Below are positions 20,733 to 30,175 of a DNA stretch of 64,000 nucleotides, piece by piece. Under the pieces are notes generated by a model. That model ran no database searches and was not told the origin of the DNA. It worked only from the letters and a program-made list of their open reading frames with translations. The position numbers were made by a program, and so were the translations under genes. This stretch comes from Crambe crambe (Eukaryota > Porifera > Demospongiae > Poecilosclerida > Crambeidae). Numbering within the stretch: position 1 is the first letter of the stretch; the number at the start of each line of letters is the position of its first letter. The stretch spans positions 7,084,556 through 7,148,555 of the forward strand of contig OZ004585.1 in NCBI GenBank assembly GCA_963924555.1, given 5' to 3'.

Positions 20733-22577
20733 GTAGATATTGTATAACTAGAGTGGGCTATCTTATGTTAGTATCCACAGATGCAAGCTCAGCTTGGGTA
20801 TTAGTAACATTCCCCCTTCAAGCTGATTGATGGAGAGTGGTTTAAATACCTCTTAGCTACAATTAGGGAGACTACAAAATAGTACCAGTACCTTAGAACA
20901 TCTGAGTTTAGCATCAAGCCATACTTGGCGTAACCCACTTCTTGTTGTGTATGTATGTGTTGACTGTATTAAACTATGATTGTATAAAGCTGATAAATTT
21001 TCTTTTGTTACTACTATCTGGCTGCAGGCCCTAGCAGGACAGCTGCATATGCATCAGGGTAGCAGCAACTGCTTTATAAATGATTGAAAATGAATAATAT
21101 ACCTCCAGCTCATCAGTTACCTGCTCAATATCTGTAAACACAATAATTATTGATACTAAGCTTTCTTTTGTGTGCGCAGAGGGTTAGTGCTTTTCATTAA
21201 GTTAGTACATTTATCTCATTATAAAGAACCAGAACAAAAGTCTTCTTCTTCTTCTTCTATTGAATGAACTTTGAATTTGTAACATTCTTCAGTAAGGGTA
21301 GAAGAGAAAGAAGATTATACTGTCTTATGACCTGCCATTTCTACATAGAGAGTGCTAGCACACTCTCTGATGACTGGACTGAACCTAGATTTTGCCATAT
21401 AGCTAGTGTAAGCTACTGATTATTGACCGGCATCCCTATTATCGACTACTTAGTATATGAAAAGTCTACGATAGTAAACAAACGTAAATGGAGTCTAGAA
21501 AAATGGTTGCAATAAATATATGGGAAAAACTTAAAACTTTAGAGAGAAAACAGGACTTCAACAGCAGACTGTGTCTGAAAAGTATGAAGAAAGAATGGAA
21601 TGGACAATGATTGATGTAGGGAAACTACAGCTTGCTATCTCAAAAATATATATTCTCAATTGGCAAATTACATGTCGCTATATCGAATGTTCTAGAACAT
21701 TGCTAGTAAAACTACGTGAAAGTCAGTATTATTAGAAATCATAATGAATCATGTGAATCATATACAGTGTTCTTAGTCATCTGATGTCCAGTGTGGGGGT
21801 GTATCCCCAACAATTGATATTATTTTTTTCTCGAAAATACATAGGTGTCGCTACAGTGTAGCATGAAATTTTCATGGGGTGTTTTACAAAAATTGAAGTA
21901 TCAATGCTATGAAATCCACGAAAAATTTACCCCACAAGTAGCTATGTAGCAATACTGAATGTTCCTATGTAGCTATATACATATTGTGTTTTAAAAAATG
22001 CAATGATAGAGGAGGTTCTTCAGTTTCAACCTGATGTTGCTTGGGACATAGTTGCCAACTTTCATTAGGATGGTAGGGATGTAATATCCACGTGCTTGTT
22101 TGTGGAGAAATTTTTGCCTGACCACGCACACTTTTGTCTATTTTGCTCAATGCATCTTGCATAAGTATTACTTGCACATCATATCACATCAATGTGTGCT
22201 GAGGAAGGGAAGGTATAAAAGCTCTAAAGATAGTCTATCTACAGCCTATAAAAATTCCCTTTAGATTCTCGGAATATATTCTTTGTCAAAATGAGGCTCA
22301 GCCATACTTAGCTAGCTAGCTAAAGGCAAGCAACACTTACAGTCAGAGAAATAACGCAAGCAATGATTGCAGACTTGGAACAATTTTGTCTACTGGGACT
22401 GGAGTCATGATAGCTATCATGAGTATCCCAACCAAATCAGGACAGTTGGCAACTATGTTAGGACTGAAGTCACTATTTTACTACACTCCTGTCTGAGGAT
22501 ATAAGTTGTGTGACCTGCACTAATGCATGCTTAATGAGTGAGTATATGTATCTGATTATATTATACTAACCTCCCAG
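20733..22577. other. Intron or intergenic stretch with repeat scraps
   Basis: No convincing exon. 21,236-21,375 holds the CTTCTTCTTCTTC run and a copy of the GTAAGGGTAGAAGAGAAAGAAG ... AGAGAGTGCTAGCACACTCTCT repeat. 22,043-22,462 is a separate element (next entry). Confidence 0.4.
22043..22462. mobile_element. Element with ACATAGTTGCCAACT inverted ends
   Basis: ACATAGTTGCCAACTTTC near 22,047 is matched by the inverted GACAGTTGGCAACTATGTT near 22,440-22,461. The interior includes a decayed TTTTTGCCTGACCACGCACA motif. No open frame of note. Confidence 0.45.
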
Positions 22578-23703
22578 AAAAAAAAACTACTCATCTAAAA
22601 GTGAAAAAACAAACTACTCATCATGAAGTGAAAAAAGTTAATGCTCAATACCTTCAGGTAATGAAAATAAAATGAAGAGTTCATAATGATATTGTGACAT
22701 GATATATAGACTGCCACTATGTCATTGGAGAAGCAATTGAAAGGATCAAAGACAAGTCCCATCACAGACAGAGTCAAAACTATGCTAGAGCTCATGAAAG
22801 AAGTGGAAATACTTGTCCAGTAAGTAATTAATCTCAGCCTTGTATTAGGCTCTCTGTTAAACTGATTGATCAATATTATTTTAGTAATCCAGACTCCATT
22901 ACCTCACTCATGGAGAAAATAGAGGAGATTCAGGACCAGACTAATCAAATTATTGAGTTAACTAAAAGTTCAAAGGTAGCTATGTAGCTACTTTGTGTAC
23001 TATTATAATCAGCTAATAATAATTTGCTTGGCTAATATGAAGAGTGAAGTCAAAGAAGTACTTAAAAGCATCACAACTGCTTATGAACAGCTGAAAGTCT
23101 GTGTAAGGGTAAAATTCAAGCATTGCACTGGTGAGTAAAGCTATAATACCTATACTATGCATACTGATTTCCTTATCATATAGTCAAAGACTGGCCGACT
23201 GCTGTCAATGATCTCATGTTCAACATCTCAAGGCTCATGAAAAGTATAGCACACCTGCTCCAAATAGCAGAACTAGATCATCTTAAGCCAGAAGAGAGCT
23301 ACATGTATGGTACATCAATATGTAAGTGAGCTAAAATTGCCATTGTATTTATTAAATCTGAACTGCACCTATACAGTGACTAATGTTTACTGTTATACTG
23401 TGATATGCATACACTTACGTAGGTCATCGTGATGTGAGGATAGCACTGCAGGGCATAACGAAGGAATGGGATGACCTTGCAGAGGCTCTTGGGTTGCTTA
23501 AATCAGACATTGATGCCATAAAGACAGACAATCCTAATAATGTGAAGCAGTGTGTGAAGGAATTTGTAGATCTATGGTTCAAGGAAAAAGGAAGTGAATC
23601 ACCATCATGGACCAACCTCTGCACAGCCCTGAGAGACCCTTTGGTTGACCGAAAAGACCTTGCAGTGAATATTGAACGAAAATACTTGCATCATTATAGC
23701 TGA
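22578..23703 (+). CDS. Helical-bundle exons followed by a death domain
   Basis: Exons 22578-22657, 22710-22819, 22885-22975, 23043-23130, 23184-23321, 23423-23703; all phases agree and the stop is TGA 23,701-23,703. The first five encode helical segments paralogous to those at 1,778-2,597. The last encodes a clear death domain: EWDDLAEALGLLKSDIDAI, CVKEFVDLWFKEKG, SWTNLCTALRD and the final helix LAVNIERKY. Death domains pair with other death domains in receptor or inflammasome-like complexes. The first exon enters with two bases of a split codon, so upstream exons exist; gene B ends in the matching phase, so this may be the 3' end of gene B, or a separate gene. Fold of the helical part not identified. 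Confidence 0.75.
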
Positions 23704-25406
23704 CTACTCAGTGAGTGATGCCATTTCATGTCTGTAGCTATAACATTATGCACCTCTCTCACACTTCCCCGGCTTTTTGTACATATCAATGTTTTAAGAA
23801 TTCAATATAGCTAGATAGTTACACATAATAAGAACCTCACGTTGACTTCTTACTTTACTACTAATAATTTTATTGTGTAGTGTTTGCATTTATATGAGTA
23901 GAGCCTAAAAATTGGATAATTAGCTATATAACTTTGTACTATTATTTGGCGAGCAAGCAAAGTGAGCGAAGCCCCACACTAATAATGAAAATGAAAAAAT
24001 TTTTGAGATAAAATGTGCATGCGCTTACACATGCGCATGAAATAGCTACTAAGCAACGTTGATCTAAGAACCTTCCTCTTCTGTGAGTACTAGCAAGAGT
24101 GTATTGTAGTTCTAGCTCTAAATGCTGGCAGTCATAGCACAAACCATATCTTCTTCACCAATGGTCGTCAAAGCCTCAAACAACAACCATAGGAAAGATA
24201 TTTTCTTCTTCTGTAATGTCATGCAAATCATTTTTCTTGCAATTGGATAGTAACATTGAATCTATTACATCGACTAAAAAATCATTAATCCACCACCATC
24301 ACCTATTTTCGACCACAAGGTCAAATCCCACAGGCCGCATTACTTCTCACCAACCACCAAACTTCACTTGCTGATTTTTGGTTTGTAGCCATCTAACACT
24401 ATCTAAAAATTACGGAAGGGGATCTATTTTACTACTTGATTTAGCCTAGGAGCTTAAATACTCACTTTTGGGAAGTCAAAAAAGTAAAGTAGATACCAAC
24501 AAATCCTTCTATCTAAGAAGTTTTAGGCAAAAAATCAGCCACTTAATCCTCAACTATGTCTAATGCTATACATGGCTATTAATGTCACTAGTTCAACCCC
24601 ACAGAGTTTATTTGTAATGGTTGCACTGGAACTAAATGATACTACTAGTAGTTCAATTTAAGGATCATAACATTCATGTACATATCTCAGGGTTCTATCT
24701 AGAATTTTTTAATAGGAGGGAGAATATGCTTACGTGCAGGAAAATTTTTGCCTTGGCCACGCCCACTTTTGCCTAACCACACCCCTTTTGGATATCAAAC
24801 CATGCCCACTTGATGTTTTGCAAAAATATGACTTTTTAGCAATTGTTGATATGAGGAGATTAAGATTACACTCCTATACATGCAACATGTAGCTGGAATA
24901 TAAAACACTCTCTCTCTTTATGGTTAATCTACTGGCATGGGTGTGTGTGATTGCCACATCATATCCAAGGGTGTTAATGGACATGTACAACAGCTCAGTA
25001 ATGAATGGTTACATTGAAAAAAGGACTCTGTGGGAGTACTCTACAGTAAGTCAGCTTTCTACATGAAAAATAGATGCTACAAAAACGTAGACTATCCATG
25101 TCGATAATAATGGTTGGTTTTAGATGCCATCAAAAATTGATGTCTTATGCTAATTTATTATGATGCAGAGAACAGGAAGCATCTAGCTCAGTTCAGCCAA
25201 AAAATAGAGTCAGTTAATGCTACACATGAGGACTGTACTGTAACAACTCTCTATCCTTCTAATACCTCCAATTGTTGAATTTGGCTGGCCCTGAAATACA
25301 CATAAGTAGTGGTGCATGAGTCGATCCTCACTGGTGGTATAATAATGTCACTTGACTTGTAACATGTATACATAATAATATATGCTCAATAAGTAATAAT
25401 CTACAG
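23704..25406. other. Intergenic, no gene seen
   Basis: AT-rich. 23,945-23,975 has a GAGCAAGCAAAGTGAGCGAAGC word related to ones near 36,065 and 43,715. 24,700-24,810 is a decayed copy of the CAGTGGCGGATCC element family (GGCCACGCCCACTTTTGCC). Nothing else recognised. Confidence 0.4.
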
Positions 25407-25459
25407 ATACTACTTCTGAACCCACTAGGAAAAGAATTTTCTCTCACCTACCAGCAAAG
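25407..25459 (+). CDS. Possible small exon
   Basis: Acceptor CTACAG and donor AAG|GTATGT bound a 53-bp open segment encoding about 17 residues (TSEPTRKRIFSHLPAK). It could belong to the death-domain gene that ends at 27,712, but its end phase (0) does not match the start of that exon directly, so a further exon would be required. Weak call. Confidence 0.3.
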
Positions 25460-25565
25460 GTATGTTTTTTAATGCTGAGAGGGAGGATTTCAAACACTTT
25501 TTTTTTTTCGAGGGCAACTGCATACCATGCAAGTATAATAATATTTGTATAATGCAATTCAGCCC

Positions 25566-25611
25566 TTAATTATACCAGCTAGTTAATCCATAGATACTAG
25601 CTGGTATAATT
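25566..25611. repeat. Short hairpin
   Basis: AATTATACCAGCTAGT is inverted as ACTAGCTGGTATAATT about 14 bases later. Probably a remnant of a foldback element. The ATCCCTATACATCACCTTCATT scrap at 25,649 follows. Confidence 0.55.
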
Positions 25612-25734
25612 AAGCATTATACATAGTAGCTATCCATGGTTAATCAGTATCCCTATACATCACCTTCATTTATTTGGATAAGTTTACTTGTTAAATGGAA
25701 ATGTTTTCATAAGGTGATTATAGTGAGAACCTGT

Positions 25735-25835
25735 AGAGTAAGTGTAGAAGAGAAAGAAGAGTTTTTAAATTTTTAGTTTATACAGTCTCATGATCTTTGA
25801 CCCGCCATCCCTACTTAGAGAGTGCTAACGCACTC
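25735..25835. repeat. Dispersed transposon end (GTAGAAGAGAAAGAAG family)
   Basis: GTAAGTGTAGAAGAGAAAGA through ACAGTCTCATGATCTTTGAC to AGAGAGTGCTAACGCACTCT matches the terminal parts at 21,290-21,375 and, inverted, at 4,920-4,990. Confidence 0.55.
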
Positions 25836-25911
25836 TCGATAGATGTACATGTAGCATGGCCTAATTTTTTTCCAGCTTGCATATGCCTTTATGAAGAACA
25901 TGATGTCTTCT

Positions 25912-26159
25912 CAGTGGCGGATTCAGGAGGGGGTTGAGTGGTTAGCGCGTGCGAACATTTTGGTTGGGCCACGCCCATTTATTTGACCACACCCACTTCT
26001 GAGGCTGACTGCTGTGATATGATAAGACTTAGGCAGCTAAATTTTAATAGATAATTTATTATAGATAAAGAGGATGCTTACATCTGCGCTGCGCTGCTAG
26101 AATAGCGGCCCAAAGGGGGTTTCAATGGAAACCTTCAAACCCCCCTGGATCCGCCACTG
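25912..26159. mobile_element. Non-autonomous DNA element with CAGTGGCGGATTC ends
   Basis: 248 bp, left end CAGTGGCGGATTCAGG, right end CCTGGATCCGCCACTG, flanked by CTTCT on both sides (25,907-25,911 and 26,160-26,164). Same family and same 5-bp duplication length as 12,960-13,195. Interior contains GGCCACGCCCATTTATTTGACC. Confidence 0.8.
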
Positions 26160-27434
26160 CTTCTGTATAATTATATTGAGTCTTTCTGCCTTCAAAATTC
26201 TCCTGCATGATAACCAGAGTAGCTTGCTACAGTCATGGCAGTTTGAGAAAATCCAGTTTCATAGTGAACATCTTAAAACAATTTTTCGCCACTGGAACAT
26301 AGAGACTGGATTTACACACTCAGTTTTATTCTATTTAATTTACTGCTCTATAAAGTAACAAAATTCAATCTTTCAGTAGACCTTGATACCTATGTGTGAC
26401 AATTAGTCAGAGTGTAGTAGCTACAATAATGATGGGATATCACCACACTAGTGAGCATCCAGTTGCCTTAATGTCTCTGACTCTATATTCTCATGCTGGC
26501 TGGAGAACTCTATATTCTGGCTGGCTACCCGACATATATGTAGGGATTGTTGGCTGGATATACAGAACAAAGATTGATCCCATTTCCATACCCTTGTCTC
26601 CATACTTTTTTGAGCAATGGTCATCAATACATTTTTTTCATTTCACGGAAATGTTTTGTCCCTTATATATATATACCATGGGGACAATATTCACCAGTCC
26701 ATCAGAGGAAAGTTATTCCAATATATTCTCTGTTCTTCAAATTCTCGAATAGTAGCTATAGCCATCATCTAAAACTTTTATGATATACACTGGAGCATAT
26801 TCATTCACCCATGGTAGATTATTTCATGAATAGCTAGTTACTTGCAATATCTAGATACAAAAGACATATGAATGTTTTGCCATGACCATATAGCTGTGGA
26901 ATAACAGTTTTTTACTGCATGACTTATCATGAGACATCGATGCTTCAGTTGAGGCAGTTATGTCATCATCCCTTAATTCTTGTTTGTAAACTTTTGGATG
27001 TTTGACTGGTCATCCCTACATAATTAATGTTTGTTGTTTTTTTTTACTTAAGCTTTTGATTAATCTATGGAATGCAGTAAATCCCTTTCTGTACAAGTGA
27101 ATGTTATTTTGAAGTAGGGATGGCTAGGTGATGGAAATGTAGCACCTAGCAATAACCAAAATAAGCCTGTATTGATCTAACCACACATATCTAAGAAATA
27201 ATTGTAAATGCATGGAAACAAGTAGTTAGGATGGCCCTAAAATCTAGATGGATTGTGTACATACTGCAGCCTCATAGCAAATCAACCCCTAGGCTCTAAG
27301 TAGCTTGTGCTAACCTTTTCACACACTAATAGCTAGGCTGAACTACAGACAAATCTCAGCCAATCTGCTCAACACTTGAAGAGATCTGTAAAAAATTTAA
27401 ATTTTACCCGAAACACTTGATCAAGAGTGTACAG
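26160..27434. other. No gene seen
   Basis: Short open frames on the plus strand near 26,396-26,783 overlap each other and have no conserved motif or good splice context. A scrap of the ATCCCTACAT repeat lies near 27,009. I see nothing else. Confidence 0.4.
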
Positions 27435-27712
27435 ATGAAAGTCAAAATATTCTTGCTAATTATATTGATAGATGGCAAAATGTCGCAAGGAAGTTGTTCT
27501 CATCAGACACTGTAGAAAATCGTATTTATGATATTGAAGAGGATAATAAAATTTCAGAGGATCAAAGATCAGCATTCATGCGGAAATGGAGACAAGAATT
27601 CGGATCAAAGGCAACGTATATGACTTTTTTCAAAGCTCTTCTTGAGTTGAAGTCGGCCCTAAATGTGGAAAATGCTCTCAAAGTGCTGAAAGAAAAGAAA
27701 TTATTGGGTTAG
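27435..27712 (+). CDS. Death-domain terminal exon
   Basis: An acceptor (GTACAG, ending 27,434) opens a frame that starts with two bases of a split codon and ends at TAG 27,710-27,712, about 91 codons. The product is helical with death-domain features: IDRWQNVARKLF, then AFMRKWRQEFGSKATYMTFF, then ENALKVLKEKKLLG at the very end. Upstream exons are uncertain; 25,407-25,459 is one weak candidate. It may be a small adaptor or the end of a larger gene. An in-frame stop just upstream of 27,410 supports use of the acceptor. Confidence 0.6.
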
Positions 27713-28056
27713 TAGCTATAACTAGCAAAAGTGTTTTAAAAAAAGGCAGGTACTGCAGCTCTATTCAGATAGATCTATGATTATTGAAAATCATTTGCAG
27801 TGGAACCTCACTATTTAATGAGTCCAAAAAAATATAATTTTCATTCATAACTAAATATTTGTTTGTTGGTTTGTTTGTTTAGGTTTTTTTGACTGTTTTT
27901 TGTTTTGTTTTTATTTATTGCCATCACAACCACTGCTCTATAAGTGTTAACATGATAGGGCGCATGGTTGGCTTGTTTTTCCATATCTGAATTTTTTGTT
28001 TATTTGGCATGGTTTTTATCCCAAGGTGGAAGCCAACATATAGAACAAGGTGTTTA

Positions 28057-28740
28057 TCCAATGGCTAAAAGGCAAAGGATTGAAGCCAGTGTCACTGAAA
28101 ACATTCATTAGCTGTTTGGAGATCATGAAGTGGAGTGAGAAAGACTCTATCATACATGCATACCCTTCCCTATTTTATTATTAATGTCCACATTTTTAAT
28201 TATAGTTACGTAACTATAATATTATTGAGTTTCGTTTTTCAAAAGGTTCAAAGTGCATATGATGCAGGGTTTCCTACAAGTGCCAGCTATATTTGTACTA
28301 CTTGAGTCTTACCGATGACAGAGAAAAAGTAGCTATCAAAACTGCAATCTCTATTAGCTATTTTGACACAATCCGGCACAGTATGGACTGCAGTATAATA
28401 AAAGCAGTGCTGGACAGTTGGTCAGGTTCCCATGGAGGCCATCCTAATTGCTAATGGAATAGACACAGCATGTTCCTTAGATTAAGGGGGGCGAACACAG
28501 AGGGGTTGTCTGGTATCCAGTACTTGAATTGTAGTAACTATGAGCTTAGTGTAAAGTAATGGGACTTAATCAACTCTCTTAAGAGCAATAATTAATGGTC
28601 TGTCCTTGGGGAGAGTCGCTCATCATCAGAGTTATTAATAGGGAGCCAAGTACATGTAGTACTCCTAGTGAACAAATACCATTTTAATTAGTTCTACTGA
28701 TACTGAAAAAATTAGACAAAGTACCCCTGAGGATCTATCG
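28057..28740 (+). pseudogene. Decayed partial copy of gene A death-domain exon and 3' flank
   Basis: 28,057-28,150 repeats gene A sequence (CAATGGCTAAAAGGCAAAGG through AGTGGAGTGAGAAAGACT) but lacks about 30 bases that encode the middle of the last helix, and has no exon boundary. 28,210-28,740 then follows the gene A 3' flank (16,735-17,000) with divergence. This is a duplication relic, not a functional exon. Confidence 0.75.
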
Positions 28741-28818
28741 ATAGGTTGCAGGATTTGTGGGCTAATTCTCCCTGGGCTATTAGCTATTTGTGAAGTTTCA
28801 CTACTCACATTATAATTA

Positions 28819-29407
28819 TTATCTCAAATTGCCATTCATCACCTCGATCGCCTCAATCTTATCCAGTGCTTCCCAGAGTGTGCTGAGGAAGTCATATTCT
28901 GTGATCCCAACGTCCTCCTTAGTAAGGTAAATGAGCTGATTGAGAAAAGCTACAGCTTGAAAGGAAGACCTGAGGCACATGTAGGAGGTGATTGGATAAG
29001 ATTCCACAAGCATGGAAGGGTTACTCTTAGCACGCTTAAGGAGTTTCCCAAAGGCTACATTGAAAATCTCTACAATCACTTCACTTTGGCCAAGATCTTT
29101 AATGATCTACTTATCTTTACTCATCTGGAATAGATGATAGTTTTTTCATACCTGCCTGAGAGTGATCTTCACAGAATCGACATCAAAACTGATAACATTC
29201 CTAAAGAACTGATCGTTTTCGAACAAGAACATCCATGAAGAAGGCCACTGGTTATTAGTTGAAGTCAAGAAGGCAACTGAGGAAGAATCAGCATGTTTTA
29301 GTCGGACTCTTGTGATGTTGTTTATATCCTTGATATCGAGCAATCGATCTTTCTTCCCACTTTGAGGTTCACGTGCAGCTGGAAGATACAGCCATGATTC
29401 TCGATAT
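28819..29407 (-). CDS. Unrecognised gene, last two exons
   Basis: Minus-strand exons 29,152-29,407 (donor GTATGAAA) and 28,819-29,106 (acceptor AAGTAG), joined in phase 0, about 180 codons, stop near 28,819. The product includes WPSSWMFLFENDQFFRNVI, FNVAFGKLLKRAKSNPSM and ITEYDFLSTLWEALDKIEAI; it looks globular and mixed alpha/beta. I cannot name the family. No start codon is seen, so the 5' part is missing or in unrecognised exons to the right. Together with the relic at 28,057 it repeats the layout death-domain exon, 3' flank, minus-strand gene end seen at 16,341-17,581, but the two minus-strand proteins do not look alike. Confidence 0.5.
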
Positions 29408-29430
29408 CTATCGTACCATATGACAAGGAG

Positions 29431-30175
29431 TCAAAGAGGCCATCGATCAATCAATGAAGAAACGCCACATCTCCATGAAGAGAAGTTATTCTATCCGTGT
29501 GACTCCTACGCTACTTACCTACCACTTTTTAAGCTTAATTGAATGGGCAATTTGATGAAATTGTCCCAAACTTCTATCATGTGTTCTATAATGATTGAAG
29601 TACGTATCTCTATAGCAAATTTCAAGACCTAGGCCTCTAGTATAGTCATGAGTTATGGACAGCTAAAGTATGGAAAAGTGGCCATGTGTCTAATCGATCT
29701 AATATTTGATTTCTACCTGGGACTGTCACGGATATTTCAACTTGTTCCAGTTACTGAGCATGCATGCTCAGTGAACCTGTTTTGTGTGCGTGACTATGAT
29801 AGTCTGTATTATAATCCTGTCTGTGCTTAACTACAGCATTAAGACATTATTATCATCATGCCCCACCCCTTTAGCTACTTTCTATAATGTTAAGTAGCTA
29901 GCTAGCTACTTCAGAATAGGAGGAGGACACTCAACATGCAACACAAAAGTACTGTATAATATCTACGTAGGTCACTGAAGCTACATGCCAGTATAAACAA
30001 TATAGCTACCACCCTCAGCCCATCCTCCAAAGGGAAATGGAAAGTTCTGGTTGTGTACTTAGCTACATATCCGTGGTCAAAATGTTACTTGATAGTCCAG
30101 GTTCTTATATTATCAAATTAGCTAATATAACTAATTTAGTTTGATCATACTGTACGTAGCTATTCAAAAGTCATT
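29431..30175. other. Upstream region of gene C
   Basis: No gene. A one-ended scrap of the GTGACAGTC MITE (TTTCTACCTGGGACTGTCAC) lies at 29,709. Gene C's promoter is presumably here, but I see no clear motif. Confidence 0.35.

Noticed and set aside
26396..26783. Plus-strand frames of 118 and 78 codons
   Set aside because: They overlap in different frames, have no family motif and no good splice context; chance frames in AT-rich DNA.
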